From Treponema sp. UBA4232 (GTDB lineage Bacteria > Spirochaetota > Spirochaetia > Treponematales > Treponemataceae), in contig DGXM01000037.1 of assembly GCA_002396325.1 (NCBI GenBank), forward strand, positions 1 through 8,737: DNA of 8,737 nt. The letters run 5' to 3'. Numbering within the stretch: position 1 is the stretch's first letter; each line of letters begins with the position of its first letter. The translations under genes and the position numbers were made by a program. The notes beneath the pieces are model-generated. The model was not told where the DNA came from and did no database searches. It worked only from the letters and a program-made list of their open reading frames with translations. Positions 1-5,575 of this stretch are shown here, one piece after another.

Positions 1-44
1 TTCGGGCAATTAAAATCGATTAGTAGTTTTTGTTTCATTTCAAC

Positions 45-71
45 TTGACTTGTTTCTGCCGTTTTTATAAA
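45..71 (+). promoter_or_regulatory. Putative sigma-70-type promoter of the lipoprotein gene
   Basis: A TTGACT box (45-50) and a TATAAA box (66-71) each match five of six consensus bases. The spacer is 15 bp, or 14 bp if the -10 is read as TTATAA, shorter than the ideal 17. Transcription would start near position 78, about two bases before the first ATG at 80. No Shine-Dalgarno-like sequence lies in the short leader, so the transcript may be leaderless. The call rests only on box similarity. Confidence 0.45.
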
Positions 72-79
72 CTAAATCA

Positions 80-1003
80 ATGATGGTTTTATTGAATTAT
101 ATTAAGCATTCGTTTGCTCTAGTTATTATTTTACTGTTTACTTCAGTTTTGTTAATTTCATGCAGGGAAAAAGAAAAAAAATCGCAAACAGGTGATGAGC
201 AGTCTGCATCATCTTCAGTAGAGTTAATTGAAGAAAAAGCTGAAGTTGTCGTGTCTGAACAGAAATCAGAAGATACTTTGTCTCAAAAAGAAAACGAATC
301 TGAAGTTGTTCAGGAAGATGAATATACTCCTATAAGTGTTTTGAATTTGGATGCTAATGAATTAAAAATCAATCCGTATTCCTATTCAGATTATGCACGG
401 GAAAAAGGCGGGTACACGGGAATAAATCCAAACTTCTATTTGATAGGTTTTTCAAAAGAAGGCAGGGTTGCTTATGTTTATTGGTATAATGATGATGGAA
501 AGGGCGGTGTGGTTTCAGATTTTATAATTCAAAGTCTTGCGACAGACAAAATCATCTTTGAAAAGGCACTGGAAATTCCTGACTATTATTCTGATGGTGA
601 CGATTTTCTTGTCGAAGCATTTAAAATTTATCAACAAGATTTGGACAAAGCCCTTAATGCAAGCAAAATTGAAATTGTGGATTGGGAATTTCACACACTC
701 CCGATATCAAGCAAAGAAAATAAAATCAATTTTTCAATGAAATCAACATCCTCTGAAGCAGACACTTTTTTTGGTCAGGTTATGAATTATACAATCACTG
801 CAGAAAAAGAAGGCAAAGGAAAAAAAGTTATTGCTAGTGTGAAAAATGCAACAATCATTGATGTTTTTCTCTGCGGATATGTCTTGAATCCTCTGGAAGA
901 AAGGGCAATGCTGATTTATGCTGAAATTGGTCCTGCTTTTGAGAATACCAGGCTATACTACAAGGTTTCAGGCTGCGATTTGGATTACGGTTTCAAAAAA
1001 TAA
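80..1003 (+). CDS. Putative lipoprotein of unknown function
   Basis: The 307-residue product begins with a hydrophobic signal (about residues 8-26) ending in a lipobox, L-I-S-C, with the acylated cysteine at residue 28. It should be lipid-anchored in a spirochaete membrane, facing the periplasm or outside. Residues 29-83 are a low-complexity Lys/Glu/Ser linker. The folded part (about 84-307) has beta-like segments such as FYLIGFSKEGRVAYVYW (119-135) and ends in a Cys-containing strand near SGCDLDYGF (297-305). I do not recognise a named domain; similar-looking lipoproteins are common in Treponema. An in-frame stop at 68-70 rules out a longer start. ATG codons at 80 and 83 or a TTG at 92 are all possible, and none has a good ribosome binding site. 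Sampled stretches have about 35% G+C, clearly lower than the other genes here. It has no co-directional neighbour and is convergent with the large gene. Confidence 0.8.
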   Translation: MMVLLNYIKHSFALVIILLFTSVLLISCREKEKKSQTGDEQSASSSVELIEEKAEVVVSEQKSEDTLSQKENESEVVQEDEYTPISVLNLDANELKINPYSYSDYAREKGGYTGINPNFYLIGFSKEGRVAYVYWYNDDGKGGVVSDFIIQSLATDKIIFEKALEIPDYYSDGDDFLVEAFKIYQQDLDKALNASKIEIVDWEFHTLPISSKENKINFSMKSTSSEADTFFGQVMNYTITAEKEGKGKKVIASVKNATIIDVFLCGYVLNPLEERAMLIYAEIGPAFENTRLYYKVSGCDLDYGFKK

Positions 1004-1111
1004 AAGCAGCGTCAAAAAATCTGTAAATTGGCTTTGCGATTTGAGTTTCGAATTATAATTTCTTGAAATACAACAGATTAAAATATTTCGTTCTCTTTGA
1101 AGCCTCGTTGG

Positions 1112-1149
1112 GGTTTCAGGGAGACCTCGGAAACCGTAGGTTTTTAGAG
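1112..1149 (+). other. Two mutually exclusive short hairpins downstream of the lipoprotein gene
   Basis: GGTTTC (1112-1117) can pair with GAAACC (1130-1135) across a 12-nt loop. Alternatively AAACC (1131-1135) pairs with GGTTT (1139-1143) across a GTA loop, extended by CTC (1126-1128) with GAG (1147-1149). The second hairpin contains a run of five T, so it could weakly terminate the + strand gene that ends at 1003. The alternatives compete for the same AAACC segment. No gene follows on the + strand, so an attenuator role is unlikely. Confidence 0.3.
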
Positions 1150-1162
1150 CCTTGAATAATAA

Positions 1163-1208
1163 AAAAGGGAACTCTTAAAGGCCTGAAAACCTAAAAAAGC
1201 TCCCTTTT
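1163..1208 (-). terminator. Intrinsic terminator for the large minus-strand gene, possibly bidirectional
   Basis: AAAAGGGA (1163-1170) pairs perfectly with TCCCTTTT (1201-1208). Two further pairs follow inside after a single mismatch (CT 1172-1173 with AG 1198-1199). The loop is long, about 24 nt. Read on the minus strand, the stem runs into six U (complement of A 1161-1166), which suits termination of the gene ending at 1296. On the plus strand the U run is only four long, so it may also serve the convergent lipoprotein gene less efficiently. Confidence 0.6.
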
Positions 1209-1252
1209 ATTCGTGCGGAGGGCTTGATCCCCGTGCTGCTTGAAACTTTGTT

Positions 1253-1282
1253 GTAAATCTGCATCGACTGCCGTTGATTTAC
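1253..1282 (-). other. Perfect 7-bp inverted repeat just after the large gene's stop
   Basis: GTAAATC (1253-1259) and GATTTAC (1276-1282) are perfect complements around a 16-nt loop, about 14 nt past the minus-strand stop codon. No U run follows, so it is not a terminator by itself. It could stabilise the 3' end of the mRNA, or be chance. Confidence 0.25.
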
Positions 1283-1295
1283 GGTTGGAATTTCG

Positions 1296-4200
1296 TCAAA
1301 TCAATGCATTTTCAGGTATATCCACGCTGATTGACTTGATTTCACCCTGTCGGGTAAAGAGTGCCATCGTGGCATCAGCTGAAAGAACTCCTTCATTGAA
1401 AATATCCGTCTTTCCGTTGCTTCGAGTGACTTTTGCAGAAACATTCTTCGTAGATGTAAGATTGTATACCACCGGCACTTTGCACCAAGTAAATGAAAGC
1501 GTTTTTCCGTCACCGAATTCACTTTGCTTCAAAATCAAGGGATTGAATGTGGCTTTTCCATCTTCTATGAACACACCAAGTTCTCCCCAGCGTGTGAGCA
1601 CTTCTTCCTTTACCTGTCCTGTCATACCTGGCTGTTTGGCTCCCTGTCCAAAAGGCGTATGGGAATAAGGGTCGGAAGGGAATGCTCCGTAAAGATCAGG
1701 AGTCTTGTTAAAGCTAAGACCGCTTCTCACATCATAATATGAATCAATCAAATCTTTGGCGGCAGGATCTTTTGTGCGTATTGCCTTGAATGTGAGCTCT
1801 TGAACCGCAAGAAGGAGTTTGCTGACCATATGCCAGTAGATGCTTCCAAGTCCTTCGTATGCGTAGAAGGTTCCGGAGCGCCCCGTGAAATTCTGATGCT
1901 TGAAAGTCTCTTCGTAAAGCGTGCAGAGTTCGTCGGTTTCCTGTGCTGTCGGTCTTTTGCTGTCATCGAGCTTGGAAATCATTTCCATCATCACGCGGGA
2001 GTTTGCAAAATCAGGATTGAAGTGATAATTCGAGTTTTCGTCCTTTGCAAGAATGGCATTTTCGGTTCTCTGCAAAAGGGATGAAAGATTTTTAACCCTG
2101 TCAGATGAAATTGTGTTTTTCTCAAGGAAAAGCGGAAGTTCTTTGTTGGGGTAGAGCATATAGGCGTGCTGTCTCTCTTCAAACATCTTGCTTGATTTGA
2201 GGGCCTTTACCACAGAAAGCGCCTGTGATGGAGAAAGAAGATTGGAAGAAAGAACTGCAACCTGTCCTTCAAGCATCTCCTGAAGTCTGAGCACTTCCAT
2301 TTTGTCTCCTTGAATACGGAGCGTGTTGTAGGTATGGAAAAGTCCGTCGTCGCGTCTGTTGCTTTGAATCGATTTTTCAATGAGGTTACGGATTGCAAGA
2401 AGCGTCTCAAGAATCTGTTCCCGGCTTACTTTGGTTGAAGTACCTGAATAGCCTGAAGCATAGAATGTATCCCTTTCTTTTTGGAAAAGAAGTCCTGCAT
2501 GGTCCGTGAAAACTTTTCTTTGAATGTCATCAGTAATGCATTTTCCGTCCGAGTGCTTCAGATAAAGTTCCCCTAGTGAAAGGAAACATTCGGCTGTTGC
2601 GGCAGGCAGTGTGAAAGACTGAATGTTTGTGTCGCGGTAAAGCTCAATCAGGAAAAGAAGCATACGGTACAGATAACAAAGAGTCACAACGGAAAGTCCC
2701 CATCCTGCAAGTGCATTGTTTGCATCGTTCCATTCAGGCCTCTGTGTGTTCATCCATATTCCGCCGCCCGGCACAAGATTTGCAGCCTTCGAAATAACAA
2801 TCTGCAGCACCTTCGCACTGAAAGACACCAAAGCGACATCTCCGTCATCACCTTGAATCAGTTTTTTGTCGCTGCCGTATTTTGCAGAAAGCTCAATCAT
2901 TGAATCGCTGAGTTTTTTGTCAAAGCGGAGTGAATTGCGCGGGTCTTCACAAATCTCCGCATATGATTTCAATCTGTAGGGAACGTTGGAACTTGAATAA
3001 AGAGGATCATCCAGAGACGCAAGAAGTCGTTCCCTGTCGAGGGTAGAAGAAAGCTCAAGGAATTTCTGAAGATAAATTACCTGATGGTCACCCCAGTAGC
3101 CGTACTGCGCCCACGGATTGTCAGGCTCCGGACATTCCCAGTCAATTCCAGCCCTCGTGATGCGGTAGGGATTGAATCCGTCTGCCGTCATTGCATTCAG
3201 AAATTTTGCGGTGAAATGCTCCACATACTCGGGATACGAATATGCAAGAGCCTCCCAGTTCTGGAAAATATCGCGCCAGTTGCCTTCGTAATTCAAAATT
3301 GGATGCTGGTTTTTGTCTTGAAGCTTGATGTTGAATTTGTTCCAAGGACGGCTGGGATCTCCGTGTCGGCGTGAGAAAGTAATCGGGAGATATTCCTTGA
3401 AAAGACGCTCAATCTGCTTGTTGCCGGTTGCATTCACTTTGTCCATGAAGATTTTGTGGCTTACCGGAATATCAGGATCAATTTCCTTGAGGATTTCCTG
3501 TGCCGCCTGAAGATGTGCCTTGTTTCGCTGTGAAACAAAAGCCATGAAATCGCGCGGGGTGATGGATCCGTCGTTTGCGAAAATGCCTCCGCGCATAATG
3601 TTGAACATCACGTTTGCCCTGTGATGCAGTGCCGTCATTTTTTCCGCTGAAGTCTGGATGCCGTCTGCCTGGGCAATAAAGTCCGTCATTTCGTTTTCAC
3701 ATGACTCAATATCGGACTCAAGACACCGCAATGCGTTCGCCCTGTTTTTAAGAAGATTCTGGAGATGCACGATTCTTACGGCGTCAAGGAATGTGTCGAA
3801 CACCTGATACCATGATTGCTTTTCATCCGGCAGAAGCGAGAGTTTTTTCCACACAAAGCATGAGGCTCTTTTTCCTTTGAGCACAGTTTCCTTTGCGAGC
3901 CTGTCTCGTTCCGAAAGGGATCCTTTTGATTTTATGAATGATGTTTCCGCGCCCTCCGCAATGATGGGGTCGTCGTCTGTGGAAAACCAGCACGTGTTTG
4001 CATAAAGTCCTTCGCTCGGTTCTGCTTTGTCGCACACTACGGAAGAAACAGAAAAAAGCGCAAGTCTTTGGGCGGTATCGATATCCGTTTTTTTGTATGC
4101 ATCGAGCAGAATGCTGTTGTTGTTTTGCAAATCCGCAGTTGCACAGGCGCACATGATGTTGCGGCATCCGTCGAGGATTGAGATTTCACGCTTCTGCGGT

Positions 4201-4682
4201 CCGAGATTGGTTACGACTGTGGTGCGCACAAGTCCGAAGCCTCGGGAGGAAGTCCATCCGTAGCGGAATGCAAGCTGGAGTTTTGTGTTGATTTCTTCGA
4301 ACCAGACCTGGGTTCCGTTTTCGTTTTTGTAAATGGCACGCTCAAGAAACTGTTCCGAAGACTCACGGACTGCAGGAGAGCATGAGAGCGTTGAAAAGGG
4401 CTCCCAGAAAATAGTGCTGCCTCTTTCCTCGCAGGCAATCACTGTGTAAGGCCCCGAAGTTCCCTTCAAATCGGAAATTTTGTCGGCAGTGTAATAAGGG
4501 AAAATTGCGTGGTTGCAATCAATGCGTCCGGCTGAAATGCCTCCCTGCGACCAGCAGAAATTCCACACATCGGAGGAACTTGTGATAGTCATAAAAAAGT
4601 CTTCCATCCGGTCATAGTTCTCGATTTTGTAGAAAGGCTTACCGTCCAGCGTTGTGAATAGTCCGCGAACTTTCTTTTCCAT
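1296..4682 (-). CDS. Large cytoplasmic GH94-like glycoside phosphorylase/hydrolase family protein
   Basis: The 1128-residue protein has no signal peptide or membrane segment, so it should act in the cytoplasm. Its N-terminal part (about 1-280) looks like the beta-sandwich of GH94-type enzymes, with a GGISAGR segment (47-53) and a beta-rich TTVVTNLGP stretch (154-162). A helical linker (about 290-440) leads to a probable (alpha/alpha)6 barrel with NWRDIFQ (468-474), WGDHQ (530-534) and RPEWND (648-653). In GH94 enzymes the Asp of a similar WND motif is the general acid, which makes D653 the candidate catalytic residue. A late conserved-looking block runs SHTPFGQGAKQPGMTGQVKE (1007-1026). Family members usually phosphorolyse beta-linked oligosaccharides to a sugar 1-phosphate. 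This protein is longer than cellobiose phosphorylase (about 800 residues) and nearer GH149 or GH161 in size, so I leave family and substrate open. The ATG is supported by AAGGAG (complement of 4689-4694) with six bases of spacing. It appears monocistronic. Confidence 0.72.
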   Translation of the reverse strand: MEKKVRGLFTTLDGKPFYKIENYDRMEDFFMTITSSSDVWNFCWSQGGISAGRIDCNHAIFPYYTADKISDLKGTSGPYTVIACEERGSTIFWEPFSTLSCSPAVRESSEQFLERAIYKNENGTQVWFEEINTKLQLAFRYGWTSSRGFGLVRTTVVTNLGPQKREISILDGCRNIMCACATADLQNNNSILLDAYKKTDIDTAQRLALFSVSSVVCDKAEPSEGLYANTCWFSTDDDPIIAEGAETSFIKSKGSLSERDRLAKETVLKGKRASCFVWKKLSLLPDEKQSWYQVFDTFLDAVRIVHLQNLLKNRANALRCLESDIESCENEMTDFIAQADGIQTSAEKMTALHHRANVMFNIMRGGIFANDGSITPRDFMAFVSQRNKAHLQAAQEILKEIDPDIPVSHKIFMDKVNATGNKQIERLFKEYLPITFSRRHGDPSRPWNKFNIKLQDKNQHPILNYEGNWRDIFQNWEALAYSYPEYVEHFTAKFLNAMTADGFNPYRITRAGIDWECPEPDNPWAQYGYWGDHQVIYLQKFLELSSTLDRERLLASLDDPLYSSSNVPYRLKSYAEICEDPRNSLRFDKKLSDSMIELSAKYGSDKKLIQGDDGDVALVSFSAKVLQIVISKAANLVPGGGIWMNTQRPEWNDANNALAGWGLSVVTLCYLYRMLLFLIELYRDTNIQSFTLPAATAECFLSLGELYLKHSDGKCITDDIQRKVFTDHAGLLFQKERDTFYASGYSGTSTKVSREQILETLLAIRNLIEKSIQSNRRDDGLFHTYNTLRIQGDKMEVLRLQEMLEGQVAVLSSNLLSPSQALSVVKALKSSKMFEERQHAYMLYPNKELPLFLEKNTISSDRVKNLSSLLQRTENAILAKDENSNYHFNPDFANSRVMMEMISKLDDSKRPTAQETDELCTLYEETFKHQNFTGRSGTFYAYEGLGSIYWHMVSKLLLAVQELTFKAIRTKDPAAKDLIDSYYDVRSGLSFNKTPDLYGAFPSDPYSHTPFGQGAKQPGMTGQVKEEVLTRWGELGVFIEDGKATFNPLILKQSEFGDGKTLSFTWCKVPVVYNLTSTKNVSAKVTRSNGKTDIFNEGVLSADATMALFTRQGEIKSISVDIPENALI

Positions 4683-4734
4683 TTTTCGCTCCTTAAGTCT
4701 TTCCAGTGCATTACACAGGATAGTTTAATCTACT

Positions 4735-4742
4735 ATAATATA
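4735..4742 (-). promoter_or_regulatory. Possible -10 region for the large minus-strand gene
   Basis: On the minus strand the AT-rich stretch reads TATATTAT, giving overlapping TATATT and TATTAT hexamers about 55 bp before the start codon. No good -35 box lies at the usual distance. A TTGACT (complement of 4765-4770) is about 22 bp away, which is too far. The segment CTATATTATAG is itself palindromic, so the resemblance may be accidental. Confidence 0.3.
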
Positions 4743-4942
4743 GCCTAAGTGCGAATTGCCCGGAAGTCAATGTGAAAATGTAAAAAAAATGTCATAATCG
4801 TTCGATTTCTGTTTTTGGAAGCCTGCCGTCCTTCCTGCAGCCTGAGCCGGTTGAAAGTCCTGCAATGTGTGGATTCTGACAACTGCATCAGGAAATCAGT
4901 TTATTGAAAGATGTAGCTGTCTAAAAAGAATTGACATGGGGA

Positions 4943-4981
4943 GTCATGCTGAACGAGCGATGTCATGCCGAACGAGGCGAT
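4943..4981 (+). repeat. Two tandem GTCATGCYGAACGA half-units
   Basis: GTCATGCTGAACGAGCGAT (4943-4961) is followed directly by a near-identical unit beginning GTCATGCCGAACGA (4962-4981). A third GTCATGCTGAAC starts at 4982 and opens into a full hairpin. The units look like one repeat head copied in tandem, with only the last copy keeping the palindromic right half. Confidence 0.7.
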
Positions 4982-5021
4982 GTCATGCTGAACTTGATTC
5001 AGCATCCCTCGTGAAAAGGAG
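4963..5021 (+). repeat. 59-bp direct repeat, copy 1
   Basis: This matches 5339-5397 at 57 of 59 positions; the two differences (4973 and 4978) are C/T transitions, and 4979-5021 is identical. It contains a GTCAT head, a hairpin (4985-5005) and the 16-nt spacer CCCTCGTGAAAAGGAG (5006-5021). To the right, copy 1 goes straight into GGGGATGAC, whereas copy 2 has a second complete hairpin, so copy 1 looks as if it lost about 15 bases there. Confidence 0.85.
4985..5005 (+). repeat. Palindromic hairpin, forward orientation
   Basis: ATGCTGAA (4985-4992) and TTCAGCAT (4998-5005) form a perfect 8-bp stem with loop CTTGA. It is preceded by GTC, giving the family head GTCAT. The identical hairpin recurs at 5361-5381. 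Confidence 0.85.
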
Positions 5022-5023
5022 GG

Positions 5024-5150
5024 GGATGACTAATAAGTTTGAAATGTCATTGCCGTACTTGATACGGCAATCTATAAATGCTTATATTATAAATAAATAG
5101 ATTTTCGGGTCGAGCCCGAAAATGACATAAATTAAACTTATTAGACATCC
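5024..5150. mobile_element. 127-bp nested palindromic element (MITE-like) with 17-bp terminal inverted repeats
   Basis: The ends GGATGACTAATAAGTTT (5024-5040) and the complement of 5134-5150 match at 16 of 17 positions. Inside is a second inverted pair (5044-5051 with 5121-5128). Next come two hairpins of the local family in opposite orientation: 5049-5071 (9-bp stem, loop CTTGA) and 5101-5123 (9-bp stem, loop TCGAG). Then AATCTAT/ATAGATT (5069-5075, 5097-5103) and a central palindrome TTATATTATAA (5082-5092) complete the nest. The centre of the outer repeats, 5087, is the centre of the inner palindrome. It has no coding capacity, so if mobile it would need an enzyme from elsewhere. I see no convincing target-site duplication. 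Single-stranded DNA or RNA could fold as a four-way clover shape. Confidence 0.6.
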
Positions 5151-5170
5151 ACGACAGTAGTAGCAGGCCC

Positions 5171-5201
5171 GGGATGGCGGTGGTGGTAGGTTCTGAATGA
5201 C
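5171..5201 (+). repeat. 31-nt repeat, copy A
   Basis: It begins GGGATGGCGG and ends CTGAATGAC. It matches copy B (5300-5330) at 23 of 31 positions and copy C (5414-5444) at 25 of 31. All eight differences from B are transitions. A fragment of the same unit lies just upstream at about 5154-5167. Confidence 0.6.
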
Positions 5202-5231
5202 CTAATGCCAATAATAACCATCACTTTTAAA

Positions 5232-5251
5232 GAAATTGCGTCAGCAATTTC
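5232..5251. repeat. Perfect 8-bp hairpin of a different sequence family
   Basis: GAAATTGC (5232-5239) and GCAATTTC (5244-5251) pair perfectly around the loop GTCA. It lacks the GTCAT head and CTTGA loop of the neighbouring hairpins. There is no U run, so it is not an obvious terminator. Confidence 0.6.
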
Positions 5252-5267
5252 GAATCCGTGTGACACC

Positions 5268-5318
5268 CCCTCGTGAAAAGGAGATCCCGAATCAAGTTCG
5301 GGATGACGGTGGCAGCAG
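5268..5318 (+). repeat. 51-bp direct repeat, copy 1 (spacer, inverted hairpin and 31-nt unit start)
   Basis: This matches 5382-5432 at 48 of 51 positions, with differences at 5292, 5311 and 5314. It carries the CCCTCGTGAAAAGGAG spacer (5268-5283) and the hairpin at 5284-5304: ATCCCGAA with TTCGGGAT around loop TCAAG, followed by GAC. The hairpin is the reverse orientation of the GTCAT family. The left hairpin found at 5361 in the other copy is replaced here by unrelated sequence. Confidence 0.85.
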
Positions 5319-5330
5319 ACCCTGAATAAC
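5300..5330 (+). repeat. 31-nt repeat, copy B
   Basis: It begins GGGATGACGGTGGC and ends CTGAATAAC. It overlaps the right arm of the hairpin at 5284-5304, so hairpin and 31-nt unit behave as one linked module. Confidence 0.65.
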
Positions 5331-5338
5331 TCGGGAAC

Positions 5339-5397
5339 TCATGCCGAATGAGGTGATGTCATGCTGAACTTGATTCAGCATCCCTCGTGAAAAGGAG
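5339..5397 (+). repeat. 59-bp direct repeat, copy 2
   Basis: This is the partner of 4963-5021, 376 bp downstream in the same orientation, differing only at 5349 and 5354. Here the spacer continues into a complete right-hand hairpin, so this copy is probably nearer the ancestral form. Confidence 0.85.
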
Positions 5398-5421
5398 ATC
5401 CCGAAACAAGTTCGGGATGAC
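5358..5421. repeat. 64-bp composite: two inverted hairpins bracketed by GTCAT and ATGAC
   Basis: The unit starts GTCAT and ends ATGAC. The left hairpin (5361-5381, loop CTTGA) and right hairpin (5398-5418, loop ACAAG) each have an 8-bp perfect stem but different stem sequences. The 16-nt spacer lies between them. The layout head, hairpin, spacer, reverse hairpin, reversed head is the same as in 5047-5126 inside the 127-bp element, which has an unrelated AT-rich spacer. Confidence 0.8.
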
Positions 5422-5444
5422 GGTAGCGGCAGGTGCAGAATGAC
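5414..5444 (+). repeat. 31-nt repeat, copy C
   Basis: It begins GGGATGACGGTAGC and ends CAGAATGAC, differing from copy B at seven positions. A further partial start, TGACGGTAGCGGCA, follows at 5441-5454, so the units partly run in tandem. Confidence 0.65.
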
Positions 5445-5575
5445 GGTAGCGGCACGCTATGCAACGAATTTGTCGTACATCTCCATGACATAAAAAGCCA
5501 TTTCCGTGCAACTGCATTTTCCCCACTTCCAAAATCCTTTTAAATGAGATAGAATGATTTTCGGAGGTTCTTTTT

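Larger units (their letters stand above)
4683..5575. other. 893-bp divergent intergenic region filled largely by palindromic repeats
   Basis: This gap separates the large minus-strand gene from the plus-strand propeller gene. Positions 4683-4800 hold the leader and possible promoter of the large gene. Positions 4801-4942 show nothing I can name. Positions 4943-5455 are a mosaic of small palindromes and direct repeats, listed separately. Positions 5456-5562 should hold the promoter of the downstream gene, but only weak -10-like hexamers are visible (TAGAAT at 5550-5555, probably too close to the ribosome binding site). I see no protein gene, tRNA or CRISPR array here. Confidence 0.75.

Noticed and set aside
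3823..4167. Minus-strand frame of 114 codons
   Set aside because: It lies wholly within the 1128-residue gene on the same strand in another frame, and its product is rich in Arg, Cys and His as expected from an out-of-frame reading.
4734..4739. Perfect TATAAT on the plus strand
   Set aside because: No plus-strand gene starts within 800 bp and no -35 box sits 17 bp upstream; it is part of an AT-rich palindrome in the leader of the minus-strand gene.
4867..5100. Open reading frame of 77 codons on the plus strand in the divergent intergenic region
   Set aside because: It is built almost entirely from the GTCATGCTGAAC repeats, gives a repeat-type translation (CHAELDSAS), has no good ribosome binding site and ends inside the nested palindrome.
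5024..5150. Clover-shaped fold resembling a tRNA
   Set aside because: Arm lengths and loops do not match a tRNA, and there is no CCA end, T-loop sequence or sensible anticodon arm.
4943..5455. Clustered repeats resembling a CRISPR array
   Set aside because: Units differ in length and orientation, spacing is irregular, stems vary and no cas genes are present.
5550..5555. TAGAAT as the -10 of the propeller gene
   Set aside because: Transcription would start at about the ribosome binding site, and the candidate -35 (TTCCAA) matches only three of six bases.
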